This document shows positions 1-7,611 of a stretch of 64,000 nt of DNA, one piece after another (the stretch's first letter is position 1; every line of letters starts with the position of its first letter). Origin of the DNA: Massilia sp. Root351 (lineage in GTDB: Bacteria; Pseudomonadota; Gammaproteobacteria; Burkholderiales; Burkholderiaceae_D). The notes beneath the pieces are model-generated. The model searched no databases and was not told the DNA's origin. It saw only the letters and a program-made list of their open reading frames with translations. The stretch lies in NCBI RefSeq assembly GCF_001425045.1, contig NZ_LMDJ01000036.1, positions 248,001 through 312,000 on the forward strand, read 5' to 3'. The position numbers were made by a program, and so were the translations under genes.

Positions 1-1
1 G

Positions 2-598
2 CTGGGCATGGCGATGGAGCGCGCCGCGCTCCAGCTGCTGGCCGGTGCGCTATTCCTGCTCGCGGTGCTGACGCTGCTGGGCGCGCCGGCGGCGCTGGGG
101 CGCCGCGTCAAGGCCGCGCGCCTGCCGGGCAGCACATGCACGCCGGGCCGCCCGCCGGCCCGCCATGCCGCGCTGGCGCTGTGGTCCTGCATGGTGTCCA
201 CCATCCACGGCGCAGGCCTGATGCTGGTGCCGGCCCTGATTCCGTTCTGCCTCAGCGACGGCCCGGCGCGCCAGATCACCGCCACCGGCTCGCTGGGGCT
301 GGCGCTGGCCGCAGTCTGCGTGCACACCGCTGCGATGCTCGCCGCCGCCGGCCTGATGGCGTCGCTGGCGCTTCTGGCCCCCTTCTCGCCGCAAAAGATA
401 GCGCAATCATTACTCAGCAAGCCTTTTCGAAATTATGGTATCGTGCGTATCCCGTCACATTTATGGTTGCGCAAACATGACTATCTCCAAGATCAAAGGA
501 CTGCGCTGGTGGATGATAGGCTTGATCATGCTGGGCGCGGTCATCAACTACCTGACACGCAGCACGCTGGCCGTGTCGGCGCCGACGCTGCTCACTGA
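2..598 (+). CDS. Partial membrane protein, 5' end outside the window, probably damaged 3' end
   Basis: The frame is open from the window edge; the first internal ATG is at 8. The first ~125 residues contain three hydrophobic helices, roughly residues 6-24, 58-78 and 93-122 counted from that ATG, with a conserved-looking patch HGAGLMLVPALIP. They read like the C-terminal part of a small integral membrane protein. I do not recognise its function. After about position 390 the composition changes to AT-rich promoter-like DNA, and the translation becomes polar and then runs 122 bp into the next gene in another frame. The natural 3' end is therefore probably lost, or a frameshift lies near 380-400. 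It could also be a genuine protein with a non-conserved tail. Confidence 0.35.
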   Translation: MGMAMERAALQLLAGALFLLAVLTLLGAPAALGRRVKAARLPGSTCTPGRPPARHAALALWSCMVSTIHGAGLMLVPALIPFCLSDGPARQITATGSLGLALAAVCVHTAAMLAAAGLMASLALLAPFSPQKIAQSLLSKPFRNYGIVRIPSHLWLRKHDYLQDQRTALVDDRLDHAGRGHQLPDTQHAGRVGADAAH

Positions 599-1745
599 AC
601 TGAACATCACCACCCAGGAATACTCGTACATCACGGCGGCGTTCCAGGGGGCCATCATGCTGCAGCCGCTGTGCGGCTACGTGCTGGACGTGATCGGCCT
701 GAAATGGGGCTTCGCCATGTTTGCGGCGGCATGGTCGGTCATCTGCATGGCGCACGGCATGGCCACCAGCTGGCAGGCGCTGGCCTGGCTGCGCGGCCTG
801 CTGGGCCTGGCCGAGGGATCGGCCAATCCGGCCGGCATGAAGGCCGTGTCCGAATGGTTCCCGGCCAAGGAGCGCGGGCTGGCGGGCGGCTTCTTCAATA
901 TCGGCGCCTCGGTCGGCTCCATGCTGGCGCCGCCGCTGGTGGTGTGGGCCATTTTGCACTACAACTGGCAGTCCGCCTTCGTGATCACCGGCGCGCTGGG
1001 CCTGGTGTGGGTGGCGGCCTGGCTGCTGCTGTACGACGCGCCGGCGCGCCACCGCCGCCTGTCCGCCGCCGAGGCCAAGCACATTGCGGACGGACAGGAA
1101 CAGCATCTGCAGGGCGACGGCAAGCGCCCGTCCATCACCAGCATCCTCAGGATGCGCAATTTCTGGGGCATCGCCCTGCCCCGCTTCCTGGCCGATCCCA
1201 CCTGGGGCACGCTGTCGTTCTGGGTGCCGCTGTACCTGACCACGGTGCGCCATTTCGACCTGATGCAGATCGCCATGTTCGCCTGGCTGCCCTTCCTGGC
1301 GGCCGACCTGGGCTGCCTGTTCGGCCCCGTGGTGGTGCTGGCGCTGCAAAAGCGCGGCGTGCGGCTGATTAACGCGCGCCGCAGCGCGTTCACGCTGGGC
1401 GCCTGCATGATGATGGGCGTGGCCTTTGTCGGCTTCGTGGACAGCCCGTATGCCGCGATTGCACTGCTGAGCCTGGCCGGCTTTGCGCACCAGACCTTGT
1501 CCGTCACCGTCATCACCATGTCGTCCGACCTGTTCCGCCGCAACGAAGTGGCCACGGTGGCCGGCATGTGCGGCAGCTTCGGCAACCTGGGGCTGCTGCT
1601 GTTCTCGCTGCTGATCGGCGGCCTGATTTCCACTGTCGGCTACACGCCGTTCTTTGTCAGCCTGGCGGTGCTGGACCTGGTGGCCGCCTTGCTGCTGTGG
1701 GTGCTGGTGCGCGAGCCCCTGCAGCCCGTCCTCGTCACCCAATAG
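477..1745 (+). CDS. exuT: ExuT-like hexuronate MFS transporter
   Basis: This is a 12-helix major facilitator of the anion:cation symporter type, predicted to import hexuronates (glucuronate, galacturonate) across the inner membrane. Family landmarks are close to E. coli ExuT from memory: KIKGLRWWMIGL at the N terminus, GYVLDVIGLK, EWFPAKERGLA (residues ~125-136), PPLVVWAI, FWGIALPRFLADPTWGT, MFAWLPFLAADLGC and SSDLFRRNEVATV. ATG 477 is chosen because it places the conserved N terminus at residue 4; an ATG at 435 would add 14 unlikely residues. It lies 3 bp upstream of a GH43 beta-xylosidase and the two are probably co-transcribed. That context suggests uptake of (methyl)glucuronate or a related product of glucuronoxylan, but the substrate is inferred. 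Confidence 0.78.
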   Translation: MTISKIKGLRWWMIGLIMLGAVINYLTRSTLAVSAPTLLTELNITTQEYSYITAAFQGAIMLQPLCGYVLDVIGLKWGFAMFAAAWSVICMAHGMATSWQALAWLRGLLGLAEGSANPAGMKAVSEWFPAKERGLAGGFFNIGASVGSMLAPPLVVWAILHYNWQSAFVITGALGLVWVAAWLLLYDAPARHRRLSAAEAKHIADGQEQHLQGDGKRPSITSILRMRNFWGIALPRFLADPTWGTLSFWVPLYLTTVRHFDLMQIAMFAWLPFLAADLGCLFGPVVVLALQKRGVRLINARRSAFTLGACMMMGVAFVGFVDSPYAAIALLSLAGFAHQTLSVTVITMSSDLFRRNEVATVAGMCGSFGNLGLLLFSLLIGGLISTVGYTPFFVSLAVLDLVAALLLWVLVREPLQPVLVTQ

Positions 1746-1748
1746 ACC

Positions 1749-3410
1749 ATGATTCAGAATCCCATCCTCCCCGGCTTCAATCCCGACCCGTCCATCGTGC
1801 GCGTGGGCGACGACTACTACATCGCCACCTCCACCTTCGAATGGTACCCGGGCGTGCAGATCCACCATTCTCGCGACCTGGTGCACTGGCGCCTGCTCAC
1901 CCGTCCGCTCACCCGCGCCAGCCAGCTCAACATGCTGGGCGCGCCGGACTCCTGCGGCGTGTGGGCGCCCTGCCTGACCCATGCGGACGGCCTGTTCTGG
2001 CTGATCTACACGGACGTGAAACGCTACGGCCGCACCTCCACCGGCGCGGCCAGCGGCGGCGCCTCGCTGCGCGACTTCCATAACTACCTCGTCACCAGCC
2101 CCACCATCGACGGCCCGTGGTCCGACCCGGTGCACCTCAACAGCAGCGGCTTCGATCCCTCGCTGTTCCACGACGACGACGGCCGCAAGTATGTGCTGAA
2201 CCAGCTGTGGGACCACCGTCCCGGCAGCAACCGCTTCGCCGGCATCGTGATGCAGGAATACTCGGTGCAGGAGGGCCGCCTGATCGGCCGCCGCGAGAAC
2301 ATCTTCCAGGGCACGCCGCACGGGCTGACCGAAGGGCCGCACATCTACAAGCGCAACGGCTACTACTACCTGCTCACCGCCGAAGGCGGCACCGGCTGGA
2401 ACCACGGCGTGACCATGGCGCGCGCGCGCAAGCTGCAAGGGCCGTACGAGCTGCATCCAGACCAGACCATCCTGAGTGCGCGCCACCGTCCCGACTCTGC
2501 GCTCCAGCGCGCGGGCCATGCCGACCTGGTGGAGACGCAGGACGGGCAGACCTATATGGTGTACCTGTGCGGCCGTCCGCTGCGCAACCGCGGCACCTGC
2601 ACCTTGGGGCGCGAAACCGCCATCCAGCCGATGGCCTGGGGCAGCGACGGCTGGCTGCGCAGCGCGGACGGCCACGGCACGCCCGAGCTGCAAGCCGCCG
2701 CGCCCGGCCTGCCGGAGCAGCGCTTCCCCATCGCGCCCGCGCGCGACGAATTCGACGCCCCGGCGCTGCCGCCGGCATTCCAGTGGCTGCGTACGCCGTG
2801 GCCCGAAGAGCTGTTCAGCCTGACGGCACGGCCTGGCCACTTGCGCCTGTATGGCCGCGAAAGCCTGGGCAGCCAGTTCCGCCAGGCGCTGGTGGCGCGC
2901 CGCCAGCAAGCGCACTGCTACAGCGCCGCCACCGTCGTGGACTTCGAACCCGAGCACTACCAGCAGCAGGCCGGCCTGGTGTGCTACTACGGCGGCGCCA
3001 AATTCCATTACCTGTACATCACGCACGACGAGGCCGCCGGCAAGCATCTGCGCGTGATGAGCAGCCTGCCCAACCACGTGCAGAGCGACGCCTTCACCGC
3101 GCCGATTGCGCTGCCGCCCGGTGTGCCGGTGCAGCTGCGCGTGGAAGTGGACGAGGAGCGCCTGCTGTTCGGCTACCGGGTGGGCGCAGACGGCGGCGAC
3201 TGGCAATGGCTGCCGCAGCAGTTCGATGCCAGCATCCTGTCGGACGAAGCGAACGCGCCGGGCCAGCCCAACTTCACCGGCACTTTTGTCGGCATGGCTT
3301 GCCAGGACATGGCGGGCAGCGGCCTGCACGCCGACTTCGACTACTTCGAGTACCGCGAACGGCCGTACAGCATCAACCCTGCCGCAGCCGTTCAGTCAGG
3401 AACTCGATAA
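1749..3410 (+). CDS. xynB: GH43 beta-xylosidase / arabinofuranosidase
   Basis: A 553-residue family 43 glycoside hydrolase of the XynB (GH43_11) type, which releases xylose from xylooligosaccharides. The five-bladed propeller carries the expected acidic triad: general base D13 in NPDPS, D136 in GFDPSLF as pKa modulator, and general acid E195 in LTEGPH. The C-terminal ~200 residues, ending near FDYFEYRER, match the beta-sandwich domain of this subfamily. There is no signal peptide, so it acts in the cytoplasm on imported oligosaccharides. It starts 3 bp after the ExuT-like gene and its last 38 bp overlap the convergent LysR gene. The final ~15 residues are not conserved in type and probably reflect read-on into the overlap. 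Confidence 0.9.
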   Translation: MIQNPILPGFNPDPSIVRVGDDYYIATSTFEWYPGVQIHHSRDLVHWRLLTRPLTRASQLNMLGAPDSCGVWAPCLTHADGLFWLIYTDVKRYGRTSTGAASGGASLRDFHNYLVTSPTIDGPWSDPVHLNSSGFDPSLFHDDDGRKYVLNQLWDHRPGSNRFAGIVMQEYSVQEGRLIGRRENIFQGTPHGLTEGPHIYKRNGYYYLLTAEGGTGWNHGVTMARARKLQGPYELHPDQTILSARHRPDSALQRAGHADLVETQDGQTYMVYLCGRPLRNRGTCTLGRETAIQPMAWGSDGWLRSADGHGTPELQAAAPGLPEQRFPIAPARDEFDAPALPPAFQWLRTPWPEELFSLTARPGHLRLYGRESLGSQFRQALVARRQQAHCYSAATVVDFEPEHYQQQAGLVCYYGGAKFHYLYITHDEAAGKHLRVMSSLPNHVQSDAFTAPIALPPGVPVQLRVEVDEERLLFGYRVGADGGDWQWLPQQFDASILSDEANAPGQPNFTGTFVGMACQDMAGSGLHADFDYFEYRERPYSINPAAAVQSGTR

Positions 3411-4257
3411 AGCGCTGCGTCTTGGCGGGCAGCAGGCGGGTTGCCGTGACGGCATACACCGCGGTGGATGGCGCCGTCCATTGCGGCAGGATCTGCCGCA
3501 GGCGCCCGCTGGCCACTTCCTCGGCCACCAGCTCCTTCGGGAAGATGGCGATACCCTGCCCCAGCGCCGCCAGGCGCCGCACCATGCCCAGGCTGTTGAG
3601 CCGGAAGCGCCCGCTCACCGGCACCCCGGCGCTATCCTCCCCGCGCTGCAGCGCCCACACGCCCTTCGCCGCGCGGAACACCAGGCATTCGTGGCCCGCC
3701 AGTTCGTGCGGCTGCGCCGGCTCGCCGGCCCGCTCCAGGTAAGCCGGCGCCGCGTACAGGTAACCGGGCAGGCGCGCCAGCGGCCGCGCAATCAGCGTCG
3801 AATCGGGCTGCTCGCCCATGCGGATGGCCAGGTCGAACGGTTCGCTTACCAGGTCCACGTTGCGCGGCGCCAGGTCCAGCTCGAAGCGCAGGCCGGGATA
3901 CAGGGCCGCGAACTCCACCAGCAAAGGCGCCAGGAAGGTGATGCCGAAGTCCACCGCCACGGCAGCGCGCAGCACGCCGCTGGGCTGGGCCAGCAGGTCG
4001 CCCAGTTGCTCGTGCGCCAGCCGGGCCTCGTCCACGATGCGCTTGCAGCGTTCGAAGTAAGTCTGTCCCGCTTCCGTGAGCTCGATCCGGCGCGTGGTGC
4101 GGTGCATGAGCCGCAGCCCGATGGCCTTCTCCAGCGCCGTGATGCGGCGCGACAGCGTGGAGTTGGGAATGCCCGTTACTTCGGAGGCGCGCCGGAAACT
4201 GAGCACTTTGGCCACCTCCACAAACAAGGCCATGTCGTTGAGCAGGTCCATCGGCAT
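3373..4257 (-). CDS. LysR-family transcriptional regulator
   Basis: A 294-residue LysR-type regulator. The N-terminal winged helix-turn-helix (residues ~4-63, ALFVEVAKVLSFRRAS...PNSTLSRRITALEKAIG) is followed by a substrate-binding fold of the subgroup that ends close to 300 residues. It is transcribed away from the Old Yellow Enzyme gene at 4368, the classical arrangement for a LysR regulator controlling its divergent neighbour and itself. The ligand cannot be told from sequence. Its 3' end overlaps the beta-xylosidase gene by 38 bp on the opposite strand. Confidence 0.9.
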   Translation of the reverse strand: MPMDLLNDMALFVEVAKVLSFRRASEVTGIPNSTLSRRITALEKAIGLRLMHRTTRRIELTEAGQTYFERCKRIVDEARLAHEQLGDLLAQPSGVLRAAVAVDFGITFLAPLLVEFAALYPGLRFELDLAPRNVDLVSEPFDLAIRMGEQPDSTLIARPLARLPGYLYAAPAYLERAGEPAQPHELAGHECLVFRAAKGVWALQRGEDSAGVPVSGRFRLNSLGMVRRLAALGQGIAIFPKELVAEEVASGRLRQILPQWTAPSTAVYAVTATRLLPAKTQRFIEFLTERLRQG

Positions 4258-4278
4258 CGCACGCTTGATTGCGTCAAA

Positions 4279-4299
4279 AATGAATTAATGAATTCCATT
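4279..4299. promoter_or_regulatory. Candidate LysR operator between divergent regulator and OYE gene
   Basis: In the 110-bp divergent intergenic region an AT-rich inverted repeat pairs AATGAATT with AATTCCATT (one bulged base) around AATG. It is the only clear dyad there and sits 22 bp from the LysR start, a plausible autoregulatory site. No binding data; inferred from position and symmetry. Confidence 0.35.
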
Positions 4300-4367
4300 T
4301 TCTCATATTTATCCCATCGGTGGAATGACGGATACTCGTCGCACGCAAGCTAACCAAGGAACCCGTC

Positions 4368-5438
4368 ATGACCGCCAAACAATTGCTCACCCCCGTCCGC
4401 ATCGGCCGCACCGACCTGTCCAACCGCATGATCATGGCGCCGATGACGCGCTCCCGCTCGGACGACGCGGGCGTGCCCGGCGAACTGGTCGCCGCCTACT
4501 ACGCGCAGCGCGCCAGTGCCGGGCTGATCATCACAGAGGGCGTATTCCCCGCAGCCACGGGCAAGGGCTATGTGCGCACGCCCGGCATCGAGACCGATGC
4601 GCAAGTCGAGGCGTGGAAAAAAATCACCGGCGCGGTGCACGCGCGCGGCGGCCGCATCTTCATGCAGCTCATGCATTGCGGCCGCATTTCGCATCCCTTG
4701 CTGCTGGACGGCGCGCAGCCGGTGGCGCCATCTGCCATCCGCCCCGCAGGCCAGGCCTGGACCGCGCAGGGCCAGCAAGACATGGTCACGCCGCGCGCGC
4801 TGGCGCTGGACGAGATCGCGGACGCGATCGACGGCTACCGCCGCGCCACCCGCCGCGCGCTGGCAGCGGGCTTCGACGGCGTGGAGCTGCACGCCGCGTC
4901 CGGCTACTTGCCCGAGCAGTTCCTGTCCTCCGGCACCAATCAGCGCGGCGACGCGTACGGTGGCTCGCTGCCCAACCGCGCGCGCTTCGTGCTGGAGGTG
5001 CTGGCCGCCATGGCGGGCGAAGCCGGGGCGGACCGCGTTGGCGTCAAGATCTCGCCCGAGATGAACTTCAACGACATCCGCGACGACGCGCCGCAGGAAA
5101 CCTACGCCTACCTGGTCGAGCATATCGACAAGCTGGGCCTGGCCTACCTGCACGTGGCGCTGTTCGGCGCCAAGACCGACTACCACGCGCTGCTGCGTCC
5201 GCGCTTCAAGGGTGCCTACCTGGTGGGCGGCGGGCTGACCCAGGCAAGCGCCGAGGCCTTGCTGGCCGGCGGCCAAGCCGACGCCGCCGTGTTCGGCAGC
5301 AGCTTCCTCGCCAACCCGGACCTGCCCGAACGTTTCCGCCGTGGCGCTCCGCTCAACGAGCCGAACCGGGCCGCGTTCTACGGCGGCGGCGCCGAGGGCT
5401 ACACGGACTACCCGGCGCTGGCGGCGGACGCGGCCTGA
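4368..5438 (+). CDS. Old Yellow Enzyme family ene-reductase (NADH:flavin oxidoreductase, NemA-like)
   Basis: A 356-residue FMN-dependent alkene reductase of the OYE/NemA type. These reduce activated C=C bonds or nitro groups with NAD(P)H. Visible landmarks are the N-terminal MAPMTRSRS segment, QLMHCGRISHP (residues 100-110), HAASGYLPEQFL (175-186), the FMN-binding VGVKISP strand and the C-terminal VFGSSFLANPDL phosphate-binding loop. The usual substrate-anchoring pair is His/Asn or His/His three residues apart, followed by a catalytic Tyr. Here it reads H175, S178, Y180, so the second anchor is serine. A Shine-Dalgarno-like AAGGA precedes the ATG. Divergent from the LysR gene, which probably regulates it. 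Confidence 0.9.
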   Translation: MTAKQLLTPVRIGRTDLSNRMIMAPMTRSRSDDAGVPGELVAAYYAQRASAGLIITEGVFPAATGKGYVRTPGIETDAQVEAWKKITGAVHARGGRIFMQLMHCGRISHPLLLDGAQPVAPSAIRPAGQAWTAQGQQDMVTPRALALDEIADAIDGYRRATRRALAAGFDGVELHAASGYLPEQFLSSGTNQRGDAYGGSLPNRARFVLEVLAAMAGEAGADRVGVKISPEMNFNDIRDDAPQETYAYLVEHIDKLGLAYLHVALFGAKTDYHALLRPRFKGAYLVGGGLTQASAEALLAGGQADAAVFGSSFLANPDLPERFRRGAPLNEPNRAAFYGGGAEGYTDYPALAADAA

Positions 5439-5465
5439 GGCAGCCTGAGGCAGCCTGACGCAGCA
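5439..5465. repeat. Short tandem repeat after the OYE stop codon
   Basis: Three imperfect copies of a 10-bp unit (GGCAGCCTGA, GGCAGCCTGA, CGCAGCAT) immediately follow the stop codon. It is probably a replication-slippage product without function. Confidence 0.4.
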
Positions 5466-5540
5466 TAGCGTGGCGAAAGCGTGCGGCAGACCTGGCCGCT
5501 TGCGGTCACAATAGGCGCTCCACCTGACTGCGGAGGGGCC

Positions 5541-6314
5541 ATGCGCATCGCCACGTTCAATGTCAACGGCATCACCAGCCGCCTGCCTGCGCTGCTGCAA
5601 TGGCTGGGCGAAACCAGGCCCGACGTCGCCTGCCTGCAGGAGTTGAAGGCGCCGCAGGAGAAATTTCCCGAAGCGGCGCTCAACGCGGCCGGCTACCTAT
5701 GCATCTGGCACGGGCAGAAGAGCTGGAACGGGGTGGCGATCCTGGCGCGCGGCAAGGCGCCGCTGGAGGTGGGGCGCGGGCTGGCGGGCGATCCCGACGA
5801 CGCGCAAAGCCGCTACATCGAAGCGGTGGTGGACGGGGTGGTGGTGGCCTGCCTCTACCTGCCCAACGGCAACCCCGCGCCCGGCCCCAAGTTCGACTAC
5901 AAGCTGAAGTGGTTCGAGCGCCTGATCCTGCGCGCCGCCGAGCTGCTGGACACCGGCGCGCCGGTGGTGCTGGCGGGCGACTTCAACGTCATGCCCACCG
6001 AGCTGGACGTCTACAAGCCGGAGCGCTGGGTGGACGACGCGCTGTTCCGCCCGGAAACGCGGGCGGCCTTTCACCGGCTGCTGGAACAAGGCTGGTGCGA
6101 CGCGCTGCGCACCATGCACCCGGGCGAGCGCATCTACACCTTCTGGGACTATTTCCGCAACGCCTACGGCCGCGACGCCGGCTTGCGCATCGACCATTTG
6201 CTGCTCAGTCCCGCGCTGGCCAGCGTGCTGCAAGCGGCCAATGTGGACCGCGACGTGCGCGGCCGGGAGAAGCCCAGCGACCACGCCCCCACCTGGATTG
6301 AGCTTGATTTATAG
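5541..6314 (+). CDS. xthA: Exodeoxyribonuclease III
   Basis: A 257-residue member of the exonuclease III / AP endonuclease family. It cleaves at abasic sites and degrades duplex DNA 3' to 5' during base-excision repair. Conserved blocks are all present: ATFNVNGI at the N terminus, CLQELKA with the metal-binding Glu, SWNGVAIL, YLPNG, the catalytic GDFNVMPTELDV block and the C-terminal SDHAPTW with the active-site Asp-His. ATG 5541 is preceded by a strong GGAGGGG ribosome-binding site, so the upstream in-frame ATG at 5481 is rejected. Length is normal for XthA. Monocistronic as far as can be seen. Confidence 0.94.
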   Translation: MRIATFNVNGITSRLPALLQWLGETRPDVACLQELKAPQEKFPEAALNAAGYLCIWHGQKSWNGVAILARGKAPLEVGRGLAGDPDDAQSRYIEAVVDGVVVACLYLPNGNPAPGPKFDYKLKWFERLILRAAELLDTGAPVVLAGDFNVMPTELDVYKPERWVDDALFRPETRAAFHRLLEQGWCDALRTMHPGERIYTFWDYFRNAYGRDAGLRIDHLLLSPALASVLQAANVDRDVRGREKPSDHAPTWIELDL

Positions 6315-6394
6315 CTGAATCTATTTTGCTGGACATCCCCGGCGCGAGTCCTATACTCCTCATACCCACGCGCAACCGGAATGAGGAGACCATC

Positions 6395-6685
6395 ATGGAC
6401 GCATACGAACCACGACGCCGCAAATTCGAGCAGCAAACCCACTCGGGCACGACCAGCGCCGGCAGCATGGGCGCCGGCAGCACGGGGGGCAGCAGCCAGT
6501 CCGGCATCCGCGACGCCGCAGCGCCCGGCAACAGCCAGTCCGCCGGCCGCACCGACGACTTGCTGTCGGGCGGCTGCACCGAAGACCAGCGCGCCGAAGG
6601 CTTCCAGCGCGACTGCAACGCCGACGCCCTGCGGCAAGGCCTGGAGAAACCCGCCCCTTCCGGCAGCGGCGGCAATCGCCAATAG
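6395..6685 (+). CDS. Small Gly/Ser-rich hypothetical protein
   Basis: A 96-residue hydrophilic protein without signal peptide or membrane helix, preceded by a good AATGAGGAG ribosome-binding site 7 bp before the ATG. Residues ~15-45 are low-complexity Ser/Gly/Thr (SGTTSAGSMGAGSTGG). The C-terminal half is more ordered, with two cysteines (GGCTEDQRAEGFQRDCNAD). It is probably intrinsically disordered. I do not recognise a family. The ribosome-binding site and codon usage like the neighbours support a real gene, but no function can be assigned. Confidence 0.55.
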   Translation: MDAYEPRRRKFEQQTHSGTTSAGSMGAGSTGGSSQSGIRDAAAPGNSQSAGRTDDLLSGGCTEDQRAEGFQRDCNADALRQGLEKPAPSGSGGNRQ

Positions 6686-6780
6686 AACACCGCCGGCATC
6701 TAGCGGGTATTACGGCGGCTCCGTGCATGGTTCTGTGCTTTCGGGCAAAATGGTTGGATTGCCAACCTGAGGACCTGACC

Positions 6781-7080
6781 ATGATTTACGAAGTCGCCGA
6801 AATTCAGATCAAACCCGACACCAACGCCGCGTTCGAAGCGGCCGTCAAGGAAGCCGTGCCGCTGTTCAAGCGCGCCAAGGGCTGCGAGGCGATGCGCCTC
6901 GAACGCATCATCGAGCGTCCCGACACCTACCACCTGGTGATCAACTGGACCACGCTGGAGAACCATACCGTCGACTTCCGCGGCAGCGAGGACTTCCAGG
7001 CCTGGCGCGCGCTGGTGGGCGGCTTCTTCGCCCAGCCGCCCAAGGTCGAGCACAGCGAAACCGTCATCACCGGTTTCTAA
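6781..7080 (+). CDS. Antibiotic biosynthesis monooxygenase (ABM) domain protein
   Basis: A 99-residue single-domain ABM/YgiN-like ferredoxin fold. Recognisable elements are the first strand EVAEIQIKPDTNAAFEAAV, the central CEAMRLERIIERPDTYHLVINW pair of strands and a DFQAWRALVGGFF helix. Members act as cofactor-free oxygenases or are of unknown role; nothing here identifies a substrate. An in-frame ATG 54 bp upstream is rejected because the conserved first strand begins right at ATG 6781. Flanked by small proteins that look independently transcribed. Confidence 0.8.
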   Translation: MIYEVAEIQIKPDTNAAFEAAVKEAVPLFKRAKGCEAMRLERIIERPDTYHLVINWTTLENHTVDFRGSEDFQAWRALVGGFFAQPPKVEHSETVITGF

Positions 7081-7164
7081 GCCCCCTGCCCCGAAGGCGG
7101 CGACGCGGCGCGCCGCTTTCGCCCACAATACGCCATCACGCAACGATCCAAGGAGCACGCCGTC

Positions 7165-7467
7165 ATGGCCAATACAATCCACCGCAATTTCATGTCGCAG
7201 GACGACGCCGAGGCCGCCCGCGGCGCGCTGCTGGCGGCGGGCTTCCCCGCCAGCGCCCTCAACCTGGCGCCGCACCGTGCGCTCGCGCAAAGCACCACCG
7301 TATCGGCAGTCGATAATATCTTCAACTCCCTCACGCCGGACAGCGCGGACAAAACCGACGAGCCGCGCCCGCGCCCGGTCGCGCTGCTGAGCGTGGACGT
7401 GCTGGACGACGACCAGCGCGAGCAGGCCGAAGCCATTTTGCGCCGCCACAACGCCATCGACGCCTAG
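7165..7467 (+). CDS. Conserved small hypothetical protein
   Basis: A 100-residue soluble protein preceded by an AAGGAG ribosome-binding site. The start (TIHRNFMSQDDAEAARGALLAAGFPASALNL) and end (VALLSVDVLDDDQREQAEAILRRHNAIDA) read like a small alpha/beta domain that senses or tunes something, similar in layout to general-stress 17M-type proteins. The identity is not secure. The middle (~45-70) is a polar linker. The ending, in which a strand is followed by a helix and RRHNAID, is typical of proteins annotated only as hypothetical in this group. Confidence 0.6.
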   Translation: MANTIHRNFMSQDDAEAARGALLAAGFPASALNLAPHRALAQSTTVSAVDNIFNSLTPDSADKTDEPRPRPVALLSVDVLDDDQREQAEAILRRHNAIDA

Positions 7468-7611
7468 CGAACTGCGACAGGCCTGACGTGGCGTGGGCGT
7501 CACGCCGGGCGATTACCGCAGCCGCTTGCAGAAGGCCGCGAACCAGGTGCCGCGTGCGCGCGAAGCCGGCGGCAAGCGGGCGCAGCGGAGGCAGCTCAAG
7601 CCGCGGAGGTG

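Noticed and set aside
414..3329. Long minus-strand open frame (~970 codons) across the ExuT-like and GH43 genes
   Set aside because: Composition is typical of the complement of GC-rich coding sequence; the plus-strand genes are certain.
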